A DNA stretch of 64,000 bases from Sepiola atlantica. Taxonomy: Eukaryota; Mollusca; Cephalopoda; Sepiida; Sepiolidae. The stretch lies in NCBI GenBank assembly GCA_963556195.1, contig CAUVYP010000579.1, positions 992,001-1,056,000 of the forward strand, in the 5' to 3' direction. The stretch's first letter is position 1; the number at the start of each line of letters is the position of its first letter. Below the pieces are notes generated by a model that ran no database searches, was not told where the DNA came from, and saw nothing but the letters and a program-made list of their open reading frames with translations. Of the stretch, positions 12,090 through 26,410 are shown piece by piece. The position numbers and the translations under genes are program-made.

Positions 12090-15000
12090 TTGTTGATGTT
12101 TTGCGTATTCAGTTTGTATCGACATATCTCCGGGAGTACAAGAGCTGAACTTCTGAAACTTGGTACTTCAGTAGAAAATGTGTGTCCGCTAATGTCTGCA
12201 AAGTTTCGGAGCACAATTCTTATAAATGTGGAAGTTATAAACAAAAGCGATATCAACTTAAAATCGCACTAAATTTTGTTGATGTTTTGCGTATTCAGTT
12301 TGTATCGACATATCTCCGGGAGTACAAGAGCTGAACTTCTGAAACTTGGTACTTCAGTAGAAAATGTGTGTCCGCTAATGTCTGCAAAGTTTCGGAGCAC
12401 AATTCTTATAAATGTGGAAGTTATTAACAAAAGACCTATCAACTTAAAATCGCACTAAATTTTGTTTATGTTTTGCGTATTCAGTTTGTATCGACATATC
12501 TCCGGGAGTACAAGAGCTGAACTTCTGAAACTTGGTACTTCAGTAGAAAATGTGTGTCCGCTAATGTCTGCAAAGTTTCAGAGCACAATTCTTATAAATG
12601 TGGAAGTTATAAACAAAAGCGATATCAACTTAAAATCGCACTAAATTTTGTTGATGTTTTGCGTATTCAGTTTGTATCGACATATCTCCGGGAGTACAAG
12701 AGCTGAACTTCTGAAACTTGGTACTTCAGTAGAAAATGTGTGTCCGCTAATGTCTGCAAAGTTTCAGAGCACAATTTGTATAAATGTGGAAGTTATAAAC
12801 ACAAGCGATATCAACTTAAAATCGCACTAAATTTTGTTGATGTTTTGCGTATTCAGTTTGTATCGACATATCTCCGGGAGTACAAGAGCTGAACTTCTGA
12901 AACTTGGTACTTCAGTAGAAAATGTGTGTCCGCTAATGTCTGCAAAGTTTCAGAGCACAATTCTTATAAATGTGGAAGTTATAAACAAAAGCGATATCAA
13001 CTTAAAATCGCACTAAATTTTGTTGATGTTTTGCGTATTCAGTTTGTATCGACATATCTCCGGGAGTACAAGAGCTGAACTTCTGAAACTTGGTACTTCA
13101 GTAGAAAATGTGTGTCCGCTAATGTCTGCAAAGTTTCGGAGCACAATTCTTATAAATGTGGAAGTTATTAACACAAGCGATATACCTTTTAAATCGCACT
13201 AAATTTTGTTGATGTTTTGCGTATTCAGTTTGTATCGACATATCTCCGGGAGTACAAGAGCTGAACTTCTGAAACTTGGTACTTCAGTAGAAAATGTGTG
13301 TCCGCTAATGTCTGCGAAGTTTCAGAGCACAATTCTTATAAATGTGGAAGTTATAAACAAAAGCGATATCAACTTAAAATCGCACTAAATTTTGTTGATG
13401 TTTTGCGTATTCAGTTTGTATCGACATATCTCCGGGAGTACAAGAGCTGAACTTCTGAAACTTGGAACTTCAGTAGAAAATGTGTGTCCGCTAATGTCTG
13501 CAAAGTTTCAGAGCACAATTTGTATAAATGTGGAAGTTATAAACACAAGCGATATCAACTTAAAATCGCACTAAATTTTGTTGATGTTTTGCGTATTCAG
13601 TTTGTATCGACATATCTCCGGGAGTACAAGAGCTGAACTTCTGAAACTTGGTACTTCAGTAGAAAATGTGTGTCCGCTAATGTCTGCAAAGTTTCGGAGC
13701 ACAATTCTTATAAATGTGGAAGTTATAAACAAAAGCGATATCAACTTAAAATCGCACTAAATTTTGTTGATGTTTTGCGTATTCAGTTTGTATCGACATA
13801 TCTCCGGGAGTACAAGAGCTGAACTTCTGAAACTTGGTACTTCAGTAGAAAATGTGTGTCCGCTAATGTCTGCAAAGTTTCGGAGCACAATTCTTATAAA
13901 TGTGGAAGTTATTAACAAAAGACCTATCAACTTAAAATCGCACTAAATTTTGTTTATGTTTTGCGTATTCAGTTTGTATCGACATATCTCCGGGAGTACA
14001 AGAGCTGAACTTCTGAAACTTGGTACTTCAGTAGAAAATGTGTGTCCGCTAATGTCTGCAAAGTTTCAGAGCACAATTCTTATAAATGTGGAAGTTATAA
14101 ACAAAAGCGATATCAACTTAAAATCGCACTAAATTTTGTTGATGTTTTGCGTATTCAGTTTGTATCGACATATCTCCGGGAGTACAAGAGCTGGACTTCT
14201 GAAACTTGGTACTTCAGTAGAAAATGTGTGTTCGCTAATGTCTGCAAAGTTTCAGAGCACAATTTGTATAAATGTGGAAGTTATAAACACAAGCGATATC
14301 AACTTAAAATCGCACTAAATTTTGTTGATGTTTTGCGTATTCAGTTTGTATCGACATATCTCCGGGAGTACAAGAGCTGAACTTCTGAAACTTGGTACTT
14401 CAGTAGAAAATGTGTGTCCGCTAATGTCTGCAAAGTTTCGGAGCACAATTCTTATAAATGTGGAAGTTATAAACAAAAGCGATATCAACTTAAAATCGCA
14501 CTAAATTTTGTTGATGTTTTGCGTATTCAGTTTGTATCGACATATCTCCGGGAGTACAAGAGCTGAACTTCTGAAACTTGGTACTTCAGTAGAAAATGTG
14601 TGTCCGCTAATGTCTGCAAAGTTTCGGAGCACAATTCTTATAAATGTGGAAGTTATTAACAAAAGACCTATCAACTTAAAATCGCACTAAATGTTGTTTA
14701 TGTTTTGCGTATTCAGTTTGTATCGACATATCTCCGGGAGTACAAGAGCTGAACTTCTGAAACTTGGTACTTCAGTAGAAAATGTGTGTCCGCTAATGTC
14801 TGCAAAGTTTCGGAGCACAATTCTTATAAATGTGGAAGTTATAAACAAAAGCGATATACCTTTTAAATCGCACTAAATTTTGTTGATGTTTTGCGTATTC
14901 AGTTTGTATCGACATATCTCCGGGAGTACAAGAGCTGAACTTCTGAAACTCAGTACTTCAGTAGAAAATGTGTGTCCGCTAATGTCTGCAAAGTTTCAGA

Positions 15001-15995
15001 GCACAATTCTTATAAATGTGGAAGTTATAAACACAAGCGATATCAACTTAAAATCGCACTAAATTTTGTTGATGTTTTGCGTATTCAGTTTGTATCGACA
15101 TATCTCCGGGAGTACAAGAGCTGAACTTCTAAAACTTGGTACTTCAGTAGAAAATGTGTGTCCGCTAATGTCTGCAAAGTTTCGGAGCACAATTCTTATA
15201 AATGTGGAAGTTATTAACAAAAGACCTATCAACTTTAAATCGCACTAAATTTTGTTTATGTTTTGCGTATTCAGTTTGTATCGACATATCTTCGGGAGTA
15301 CAAGAGCTGACCTTCTGAAACTTCGTACATCAGTAGAAAATGTGTGTCCGCTATTGTCTGCAAAGTTTCGGAGATCAATTCTCATAAATGTGGAAGTTAT
15401 AAACGAAAGCGATATCAACTTAAAATCGCACTAAATTTTGTTGATGTTTTGCGTATTTAGTTTGTATCGACATATCTCCGGGAGTACAAGAGCTGAACTT
15501 CTTAAACTTGGTACTTCAGTAGAAAATGTGTGTCCGCTAATGTCTGCAAAGTTACGGAGCACAATTCTTATAAATGTGGAAGTTATAAACACAAGCGATA
15601 TCAACTTAAAATCGCACTAAATTTTGTTGATGTTTTGCGTATTCAGTTTGTATCGACATATCTCCGGGAGTACAAGAGCTGAACTTCTGAAACTTGGTAC
15701 TTCAGTAGAAAATGTGTGTCCGCTAATGTCTGCAAAGTTTCGGAGCACAATTCTTATAAATGTGGAAGTTATAAACAAAAGCGATATCAACTTAAAATCG
15801 CACTAAATTTTGTTGATGTTTTGCGTATTCAGTTTGTATCGACATATCTCCGGGAGTACAAGAGCTGAACTTCTGAAACTTGGTACTTCAGTAGAAAATG
15901 TGTGTCCGCTAATGTCTGCAAAGTTTCGGAGCACAATTCTTATAAATGTGGAAGTTATTAACACAAGCGATATACCTTATAAATCGCACTAAATG
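11904..15995 (+). repeat. HOR unit, 22-mer version (4,092 bp)
   Basis: The unit starts with a hybrid A-like monomer and continues B C D, A F E F', A B C D, A' B C G, H C2 I, J B K. The offset to the previous unit is 4,092 bp, two monomers less than 24. Private changes are t at 14232 in A' and a at 15374 in I; otherwise the encoded variants equal those of the previous unit. Confidence 0.9.
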
Positions 15996-17111
15996 TTGTT
16001 GATGTTTTGCGTATTCAGTTTGTATCGACATATCTCCGGGAGTACAAGAGCTGAACTTCTGAAACTTGGTACTTCAGTAGAAAATGTGTGTCCGCTAATG
16101 TCTGCAAAGTTTCAGAGCACAATTCTTATAAATGTGGAAGTTATAAACACAAGCGATATCAACTTAAAATCGCACTAAATTTTGTTGATGTTTTGCGTAT
16201 TCAGTTTGTATCGACATATCTCCGGGAGTACAAGAGCTGAACTTCTGAAACTTGGTACTACAGTAGAAAATGTGTGTCCGCTAATGTCTGCAAAGTTTCA
16301 GAGCACAATTCTTATAAATGTGGAAGTTATAAACACAAGCGATATCAACTTAAAATCGCACTAAATTTTGTTGATGTTTTGCGAATTCAGTTTGTATCGA
16401 CATATCTCCGGGAGTACAAGAGCTGAACTTCTGAAACTTGGTACTTCAGTAGAAAATGTGTGTCCGCTAATGTCTGCAAAGTTTCGGAGCACAATTCTTA
16501 TAAATGTGGAAGTTATTAACAAAAGACCTATCAACTTTAAATCGCACTAAATTTTGTTTATGTTTTGCGTATTCAGTTTGTATCGACATATCTCCGGGAG
16601 TACAAGAGCTGACCTTCTGAAACTTCGTACATCAGTAGAAAATGTGTGTCCGCTATTGTCTGCAAAGTTTCGGAGCACAATTCTCATAAATGTGGAAGTT
16701 ATAAACAAAAGCGATATCAACTTTAAATCGCACTAAACTTTGTTGATGTTTTGCGTATTCAGTTTGTATCGACATATCTCCGGGAGTACAAGAGCTGAAC
16801 TTCTGAAACTTGGTACTTCAGTAGAAAATGTGTGTCCGCTAATGTCTGCGAAGTTTTAGAGCACAATTCTTATAAATGTGGAAGTTATAAACAAAAGCGA
16901 TATCAACTTAAAATCGCACTAAATTTTGTTGATGTTTTGCGTATTCAGTTTGTATCGACATATCTCCGGGAGTACAAGAGCTGAACTTCTGAAACTTGGT
17001 ACTTCAGTAGAAAATGTGTTTCCGCTAATGTCTGCAAAGTTTCAGAGCACAATTTGTATAAATGTGGAAGTTATAAACACAAGCGATATCAACTTAAAAT
17101 CGCACTAAATT
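15996..17111 (+). repeat. Six-monomer link: X, X-variant, CEF, I, stop-bearing F', A
   Basis: This stretch introduces monomers absent to its left. They are a GGTACTACAG variant of X at 16182, the first CEF monomer with an EcoRI-type GAATTC at 16383-16388, an I monomer ending ttt at 16554, an F' with cag changed to tag at 16740, and an A with gtgttt at 16926. The same series recurs at 24737-25852, so it belongs to a larger duplicated block. Confidence 0.85.
16740..16925 (+). repeat. Monomer with frame-breaking c118 to t (tag)
   Basis: Base 118 is t at 16857, turning cag into tag, and the preceding junction reads aaactttg instead of aaattttg. The same pair of changes appears in the monomer at 25481 (t at 25598). 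The two are therefore copies of one ancestral monomer, not independent mutations. The break shows that the short open frame is not required in every unit. Confidence 0.9.
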
Positions 17112-20087
17112 TTGTTGATGTTTTGCGTATTCAGTTTGTATCGACATATCTCCGGGAGTACAAGAGCTGAACTTCTGAAACTTGGTACTTCAGTAGAAAA
17201 TGTGTGTCCGCTAATGTCTGCAAAGTTTCGGAGCACAATTCTTATAAATGTGGAAGTTATAAACAAAAGCGATATCAACTTAAAATCGCACTAAATTTTG
17301 TTGATGTTTTGCGTATTCAGTTTGTATCGACATATCTCCGGGAGTACAAGAGCTGAACTTCTGAAACTTGGTACTTCAGTAGAGAATGTGTGTCCGCTAA
17401 TGTCTGCAAAGTTTCGGAGCACAATTCTTATAAATGTGGAAGTTATTAACAAAAGACCTATCAACTTAAAATCGCACTAAATTTTGTTGATGTTTTGCGT
17501 ATTCAGTTTGTATCGACATATCTCCGGGAGTACAAGAGCTGAACTTCTGAAACTTGGTACTTCAGTAGAAAATGTGTGTCCGCTAATGTCTGCAAAGTTT
17601 CGGAGCACAATTCTTATAAATGTGGAAGTTATTAACAAAAGACCTATCAACTTAAAATCGCACTAAATTTTGTTTATGTTTTGCGTATTCAGTTTGTATC
17701 GACATATCTCCGGGAGTACAAGAGCTGAACTTCTGAAACTTGGTACTTCAGTAGAAAATGTGTGTCCGCTAATGTCTGCAAAGTTTCAGAGCACAATTCT
17801 TATAAATGTGGAAGTTATAAACAAAAGCGATATCAACTTAAAATCGCACTAAATTTTGTTGATGTTTTGCGTATTCAGTTTGTATCGACATATCTCCGGG
17901 AGTACAAGAGCTGGACTTCTGAAACTTGGTACTTCAGTAGAAAATGTGTGTCCGCTAATGTCTGCAAAGTTTCAGAGCACAATTTGTATAAATGTGGAAG
18001 TTATAAACACAAGCGATATCAACTTAAAATCGCACTAAATTTTGTTGATGTTTTGCGTATTCAGTTTGTATCGACATATCTCCGGGAGTACAAGAGCTGA
18101 ACTTCTGAAACTTGGTACTTCAGTAGAAAATGTGTGTCCGCTAATGTCTGCAAAGTTTCGGAGCACAATTCTTATAAATGTGGAAGTTATAAACAAAAGC
18201 GATATCAACTTAAAATCGCACTAAATTTTGTTGATGTTTTGCGTATTCAGTTTGTATCGACATATCTCCGGGAGTACAAGAGCTGAACTTCTGAAACTTG
18301 GTACTTCAGTAGAAAATGTGTGTCCGCTAATGTCTGCAAAGTTTCGGAGCACAATTCTTATAAATGTGGAAGTTATTAACAAAAGACCTATCAACTTAAA
18401 ATCGCACTAAATGTTGTTTATGTTTTGCGTATTCAGTTTGTATCGACATATCTCCGGGAGTACAAGAGCTGAACTTCTGAAACTTGGTACTTCAGTAGAA
18501 AATGTGTGTCCGCTAATGTCTGCAAAGTTTCGGAGCACAATTCTTATAAATGTGGAAGTTATAAACAAAAGCGATATACCTTTCAAATCGCACTAAATTT
18601 TGTTGATGTTTTGCGTATTCAGTTTGTATCGACATATCTCCGGGAGTACAAGAGCTGAACTTCTGAAACTCAGTACTTCAGTAGAAAATGTGTGTCCGCT
18701 AATGTCTGCAAAGTTTCAGAGCACAATTCTTATAAATGTGGAAGTTATAAACACAAGCGATATCAACTTAAAATCGCACTAAATTTTGTTGATGTTTTGC
18801 GTATTCAGTTTGTATCGACATATCTCCGGGAGTACAAGAGCTGAACTTCTAAAACTTGGTACTTCAGTAGAAAATGTGTGTCCGCTAATGTCTGCAAAGT
18901 TTCGGAGCACAATTCTTATAAATGTGGAAGTTATTAACAAAAGACCTATCAACTTTAAATCGCACTAAATTTTGTTTATGTTTTGCGTATTCAGTTTGTA
19001 TCGACATATCTTCGGGAGTACAAGAGCTGACCTTCTGAAACTGCGTACATCAGTAGAAAATGTGTGTCCGCTAATGTCTGCAAAGTTTCGGAGCTCAATT
19101 CTCATAAATGTGGAAGTTATAAACGAAAGCGATATCAACTTAAAATCGCACTAAATTTTGTTGATGTTTTGCGTATTTAGTTTGTATCGACATATCTCCG
19201 GGAGTACAAGAGCTGAACTTCTTAAACTTGGTACTTCAGTAGAAAATGTGTGTCCGCTAATGTCTGCAAAGTTACGGAGCACAATTCTTATAAATGTGGA
19301 AGTTATAAACACAAGCGATATCAACTTAAAATCGCACTAAATTTTGTTTATGTTTTGCGTATTCAGTTTGTATCGACATATCTCCGGGAGTACAAGAGCT
19401 GAACTTCTGAAACTTGGTACTTCAGTAGAAAATGTGTGTCCGCTAATGTCTGCAAAGTTTCGGAGCACAATTCTTATAAATGTGGAAGTTATAAACAAAA
19501 GCGATATCAACTTAAAATCGCACTAAATTTTGTTGATGTTTTGCGTATTCAGTTTGTATCGACATATCTCCGGGAGTACAAGAGCTGAACTTCTGAAACT
19601 TGGTACTTCAGTAGAAAATGTGTGTCCGCTAATGTCTGCAAAGTTTCGGAGCACAATTCTTATAAATGTGGAAGTTATTAACAAAAGACCTATCAACTTA
19701 AAATCGCACTAAATTTTGTTTATGTTTTGCGTATTCAGTTTGTATCGACATATCTCCGGGAGTACAAGAGCTGAACTTCTGAAACTTGGTACTTCAGTAG
19801 AAAATGTGTGTCCGCTAATGTCTGCAAAGTTTCAGAGCACAATTCTTATAAATGTGGAAGTTATAAACAAAAGCGATATCAACTTAAAATCGCACTAAAT
19901 TTTGTTGATGTTTTGCGTATTCAGTTTGTATCGACATATCTCCGGGAGTACAAGAGCTGGACTTCTGAAACTTGGTACTTCAGTAGAAAATGTGTGTCCG
20001 CTAATGTCTGCAAAGTTTCAGAGCACAATTTGTATAAATGTGGAAGTTATAAACACAAGCGATATCAACTTAAAATCGCACTAAATT
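17112..20087 (+). repeat. 16-mer HOR, copy 1 (2,976 bp)
   Basis: The order is B C C D, A' B C G, H C2 I, J B C D, A'. The first C carries gag instead of gaa at bases 85-87, the G monomer has tttcaaatc at its end, and the B at 19344 has ttt at bases 4-6. The next 2,976 bp repeat this order and these markers. Inside lies an 11-monomer segment from A' at 17856 to D at 19716, followed by a shorter A' B C C D segment. Confidence 0.9.
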
Positions 20088-23063
20088 TTGTTGATGTTTT
20101 GCGTATTCAGTTTGTATCGACATATCTCCGGGAGTACAAGAGCTGAACTTCTGAAACTTGGTACTTCAGTAGAAAATGTGTGTCCGCTAATGTCTGCAAA
20201 GTTTCGGAGCACAATTCTTATAAATGTGGAAGTTATAAACAAAAGCGATATCAACTTAAAATCGCACTAAATTTTGTTGATGTTTTGCGTATTCAGTTTG
20301 TATCGACATATCTCCGGGAGTACAAGAGCTGAACTTCTGAAACTTGGTACTTCAGTAGAGAATGTGTGTCCGCTAATGTCTGCAAAGTTTCGGAGCACAA
20401 TTCTTATAAATGTGGAAGTTATTAACAAAAGACCTATCAACTTAAAATCGCACTAAATTTTGTTGATGTTTTGCGTATTCAGTTTGTATCGACATATCTC
20501 CGGGAGTACAAGAGCTGAACTTCTGAAACTTGGTACTTCAGTAGAAAATGTGTGTCCGCTAATGTCTGCAAAGTTTCGGAGCACAATTCTTATAAATGTG
20601 GAAGTTATAAACAAAAGACCTATCAACTTAAAATCGCACTAAATTTTGTTTATGTTTTGCGTATTCAGTTTGTATCGACATATCTCCGGGAGTACAAGAG
20701 CTGAACTTCTGAAACTTGGTACTTCAGTAGAAAATGTGTGTCCGCTAATGTCTGCAAAGTTTCAGAGCACAATTCTTATAAATGTGGAAGTTATAAACAA
20801 AAGCGATATCAACTTAAAATCGCACTAAATTTTGTTGATGTTTTGCGTATTCAGTTTGTATCGACATATCTCCGGGAGTACAAGAGCTGGACTTCTGAAA
20901 CTTGGTACTTCAGTAGAAAATGTGTGTCCGCTAATGTCTGCAAAGTTTCAGAGCACAATTTGTATAAATGTGGAAGTTATAAACACAAGCGATATCAACT
21001 TAAAATCGCACTAAATTTTGTTGATGTTTTGCGTATTCAGTTTGTATCGACATATCTCCGGGAGTACAAGAGCTGAACTTCTGAAACTTGGTACTTCAGT
21101 AGAAAATGTGTGTCCGCTAATGTCTGCAAAGTTTCGGAGCACAATTCTTATAAATGTGGAAGTTATAAACAAAAGCGATATCAACTTAAAATCGCACTAA
21201 ATTTTGTTGATGTTTTGCGTATTCAGTTTGTATCGACATATCTCCGGGAGTACAAGAGCTGAACTTCTGAAACTTGGTACTTCAGTAGAAAATGTGTGTC
21301 CGCTAATGTCTGCAAAGTTTCGGAGCACAATTCTTATAAATGTGGAAGTTATTAACAAAAGACCTATCAACTTAAAATCGCACTAAATGTTGTTTATGTT
21401 TTGCGTATTCAGTTTGTATCGACATATCTCCGGGAGTACAAGAGCTGAACTTCTGAAACTTGGTACTTCAGTAGAAAATGTGTGTCCGCTAATGTCTGCA
21501 AAGTTTCGGAGCACAATTCTTATAAATGTGGAAGTTATAAACAAAAGCGATATACCTTTCAAATCGCACTAAATTTTGTTGATGTTTTGCGTATTCAGTT
21601 TGTATCGACATATCTCCGGGAGTACAAGAGCTGAACTTCTGAAACTCAGTACTTCAGTAGAAAATGTGTGTCCGCTAATGTCTGCAAAGTTTCAGAGCAC
21701 AATTCTTATAAATGTGGAAGTTATAAACACAAGCGATATCAACTTAAAATCGCACTAAATTTTGTTGATGTTTTGCGTATTCAGTTTGTATCGACATATC
21801 TCCGGGAGTACAAGAGCTGAACTTCTAAAACTTGGTACTTCAGTAGAAAATGTGTGTCCGCTAATGTCTGCAAAGTTTCGGAGCACAATTCTTATAAATG
21901 TGGAAGTTATTAACAAAAGACCTATCAACTTTAAATCGCACTAAATTTTGTTTATGTTTTGCGTATTCAGTTTGTATCGACATATCTTCGGGAGTACAAG
22001 AGCTGACCTTCTGAAACTGCGTACATCAGTAGAAAATGTGTGTCCGCTAATGTCTGCAAAGTTTCGGAGCTCAATTCTCATAAATGTGGAAGTTATAAAC
22101 GAAAGCGATATCAACTTAAAATCGCACTAAATTTTGTTGATGTTTTGCGTATTTAGTTTGTATCGACATATCTCCGGGAGTACAAGAGCTGAACTTCTTA
22201 AACTTGGTACTTCAGTAGAAAATGTGTGTCCGCTAATGTCTGCAAAGTTACGGAGCACAATTCTTATAAATGTGGAAGTTATAAACACAAGCGATATCAA
22301 CTTAAAATCGCACTAAATTTTGTTTATGTTTTGCGTATTCAGTTTGTATCGACATATCTCCGGGAGTACAAGAGCTGAACTTCTGAAACTTGGTACTTCA
22401 GTAGAAAATGTGTGTCCGCTAATGTCTGCAAAGTTTCGGAGCACAATTCTTATAAATGTGGAAGTTATAAACAAAAGCGATATCAACTTAAAATCGCACT
22501 AAATTTTGTTGATGTTTTGCGTATTCAGTTTGTATCGACATATCTCCGGGAGTACAAGAGCTGAACTTCTGAAACTTGGTACTTCAGTAGAAAATGTGTG
22601 TCCGCTAATGTCTGCAAAGTTTCGGAGCACAATTCTTATAAATGTGGAAGTTATTAACAAAAGACCTATCAACTTAAAATCGCACTAAATTTTGTTTATG
22701 TTTTGCGTATTCAGTTTGTATCGACATATCTCCGGGAGTACAAGAGCTGAACTTCTGAAACTTGGTACTTCAGTAGAAAATGTGTGTCCGCTAATGTCTG
22801 CAAAGTTTCAGAGCACAATTCTTATAAATGTGGAAGTTATAAACAAAAGCGATATCAACTTAAAATCGCACTAAATTTTGTTGATGTTTTGCGTATTCAG
22901 TTTGTATCGACATATCTCCGGGAGTACAAGAGCTGGACTTCTGAAACTTGGTACTTCAGTAGAAAATGTGTGTCCGCTAATGTCTGCAAAGTTTCAGAGC
23001 ACAATTTGTATAAATGTGGAAGTTATAAACACAAGCGATATCAACTTAAAATCGCACTAAATT
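20088..23063 (+). repeat. 16-mer HOR, copy 2 (2,976 bp)
   Basis: This is the tandem second copy of 17112-20087. It has the same gag-marked C, the same tttcaaatc in G and the same ttt-junction B at 22320. The one difference I noticed is ata instead of att at bases 148-150 of the second C (monomer at 20460), which is silent in the open frame. Confidence 0.9.
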
Positions 23064-26000
23064 TTGTTGATGTTTTGCGTATTCAGTTTGTATCGACATA
23101 TCTCCGGGAGTACAAGAGCTGAACTTCTGAAACTTGGTACTTCAGTAGAAAATGTGTGTCCGCTAATGTCTGCAAAGTTTCGGAGCACAATTCTTATAAA
23201 TGTGGAAGTTATAAACAAAAGCGATATCAACTTAAAATCGCACTAAATTTTGTTGATGTTTTGCGTATTCAGTTTGTATCGACATATCTCCGGGAGTACA
23301 AGAGCTGAACTTCTGAAACTTGGTACTTCAGTAGAAAATGTGTGTCCGCTAATGTCTGCAAAGTTTCGGAGCACAATTCTTATAAATGTGGAAGTTATTA
23401 ACAAAAGACCTATCAACTTAAAATCGCACTAAATGTTGTTTATGTTTTGCGTATTCAGTTTGTATCGACATATCTCCGGGAGTACAAGAGCTGAACTTCT
23501 GAAACTTGGTACTTCAGTAGAAAATGTGTGTCCGCTAATGTCTGCAAAGTTTCGGAGCACAATTCTTATAAATGTGGAAGTTATAAACAAAAGCGATATA
23601 CCTTTTAAATCGCACTAAATTTTGTTGATGTTTTGCGTATTCAGTTTGTATCGACATATCTCCGGGAGTACAAGAGCTGAACTTCTGAAACTCAGTACTT
23701 CAGTAGAAAATGTGTGTCCGCTAATGTCTGCAAAGTTTCAGAGCACAATTCTTATAAATGTGGAAGTTATAAACACAAGCGATATCAACTTAAAATCGCA
23801 CTAAATTTTGTTGATGTTTTGCGTATTCAGTTTGTATCGACATATCTCCGGGAGTACAAGAGCTGAACTTCTAAAACTTGGTACTTCAGTAGAAAATGTG
23901 TGTCCGCTAATGTCTGCAAAGTTTCGGAGCACAATTCTTATAAATGTGGAAGTTATTAACAAAAGACCTATCAACTTTAAATCGCACTAAATTTTGTTTA
24001 TGTTTTGCGTATTCAGTTTGTATCGACATATCTTCGGGAGTACAAGAGCTGACCTTCTGAAACTTCGTACATCAGTAGAAAATGTGTGTCCGCTAATGTC
24101 TGCAAATTTCGGAGCTCAATTCTCATAAATGTGGAAGTTATAAACGAAAGCGATATCAACTTAAAATCGCACTAAATTTTGTTGATGTTTTGCGTATTTA
24201 GTTTGTATCGACATATCTCCGGGAGTACAAGAGCTGAACTTCTTAAACTTGGTACTTCAGTAGAAAATGTGTGTCCGCTAATGTCTGCAAAGTTACGGAG
24301 CACAATTCTTATAAATGTGGAAGTTATAAACACAAGCGATATCAACTTAAAATCGCACTAAATTTTGTTGATGTTTTGCGTATTCAGTTTGTATCGACAT
24401 ATCTCCGGGAGTACAAGAGCTGAACTTCTGAAACTTGGTACTTCAGTAGAAAATGTGTGTCCGCTAATGTCTGCAAAGTTTCGGAGCACAATTCTTATAA
24501 ATGTGGAAGTTATAAACAAAAGCGATATCAACTTAAAATCGCACTAAATTTTGTTGATGTTTTGCGTATTCAGTTTGTATCGACATATCTCCGGGAGTAC
24601 AAGAGCTGAACTTCTGAAACTTGGTACTTCAGTAGAAAATGTGTGTCCGCTAATGTCTGCAAAGTTTCGGAGCACAATTCTTATAAATGTGGAAGTTATT
24701 AACACAAGCGATATACCTTATAAATCGCACTAAATTTTGTTGATGTTTTGCGTATTCAGTTTGTATCGACATATCTCCGGGAGTACAAGAGCTGAACTTC
24801 TGAAACTTGGTACTTCAGTAGAAAATGTGTGTCCGCTAATGTCTGCAAAGTTTCAGAGCACAATTCTTATAAATGTGGAAGTTATAAACAAAAGCGATAT
24901 CAACTTAAAATCGCACTAAATTTTGTTGATGTTTTGCGTATTCAGTTTGTATCGACATATCTCCGGGAGTACAAGAGCTGAACTTCTGAAACTTGGTACT
25001 ACAGTAGAAAATGTGTGTCCGCTAATGTCTGCAAAGTTTCAGAGCACAATTCTTATAAATGTGGAAGTTATAAACACAAGCGATATCAACTTAAAATCGC
25101 ACTAAATTTTGTTGATGTTTTGCGAATTCAGTTTGTATCGACATATCTCCGGGAGTACAAGAGCTGAACTTCTGAAACTTGGTACTTCAGTAGAAAATGT
25201 GTGTCCGCTAATGTCTGCAAAGTTTCGGAGCACAATTCTTATAAATGTGGAAGTTATTAACAAAAGACCTATCAACTTTAAATCGCACTAAATTTTGTTT
25301 ATGTTTTGCGTATTCAGTTTGTATCGACATATCTCCGGGAGTACAAGAGCTGACCTTCTGAAACTTCGTACATCAGTAGAAAATGTGTGTCCGCTATTGT
25401 CTGCAAAGTTTCGGAGCACAATTCTCATAAATGTGGAAGTTATAAACAAAAGCGATATCAACTTTAAATCGCACTAAACTTTGTTGATGTTTTGCGTATT
25501 CAGTTTGTATCGACATATCTCCGGGAGTACAAGAGCTGAACTTCTGAAACTTGGTACTTCAGTAGAAAATGTGTGTCCGCTAATGTCTGCGAAGTTTTAG
25601 AGCACAATTCTTATAAATGTGGAAGTTATAAACAAAAGCGATATCAACTTAAAATCGCACTAAATTTTGTTGATGTTTTGCGTATTCAGTTTGTATCGAT
25701 ATATCTCCGGGAGTACAAGAGCTGAACTTCTGAAACTTGGTACTTCAGTAGAAAATGTGTTTCCGCTAATGTCTGCAAAGTTTCAGAGCACAATTTGTAT
25801 AAATGTGGAAGTTATAAACACAAGCGATATCAACTTAAAATCGCACTAAATTTTGTTGATGTTTTGCGTATTCAGTTTGTATCGACATATCTCCGGGAGT
25901 ACAAGAGCTGAACTTCTGAAACTTGGTACTTCAGTAGAAAATGTGTGTCCGCTAATGTCTGCAAAGTTTCGGAGCACAATTCTTATAAATGTGGAAGTTA

Positions 26001-26410
26001 TAAACAAAAGCGATATCAACTTAAAATCGCACTAAATTTTGTTGATGTTTTGCGTATTCAGTTTGTATCGACATATCTCCGGGAGTACAAGAGCTGAACT
26101 TCTGAAACTTGGTACTTCAGTAGAAAATGTGTGTCCGCTAATGTCTGCAAAGTTTCGGAGCACAATTCTTATAAATGTGGAAGTTATTAACAAAAGACCT
26201 ATCAACTTAAAATCGCACTAAATTTTGTTGATGTTTTGCGTATTCAGTTTGTATCGACATATCTCCGGGAGTACAAGAGCTGAACTTCTGAAACTTGGTA
26301 CTTCAGTAGAAAATGTGTGTCCGCTAATGTCTGCAAAGTTTCGGAGCACAATTCTTATAAATGTGGAAGTTATTAACAAAAGACCTATCAACTTAAAATC
26401 GCACTAAATT
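23064..26410 (+). repeat. Distant second copy of the 14322-17669 segment (18 monomers)
   Basis: The series B C G, H C2 I, J B K, then F or X, X-variant, CEF, I, stop-bearing F', A, B C C occurs at 14322 and again here, 47 monomers apart (8,742 bp, or 8,741 after a local one-base loss). Differences include F (aaa) here versus X (aca) at 15996, tatcgatat in the A at 25667, and gaa rather than gag in the first C. The two 16-mers lie between the copies, so the block was either duplicated or split by local amplification. Confidence 0.85.
24106..24107. other. One-base deletion (g114) in an I monomer
   Basis: The monomer at 23994 reads tgcaaatttc where others read tgcaaagttt, so it is 185 bp long. 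This shifts the register of everything to the right by one base. It is found in this copy only. Confidence 0.93.
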
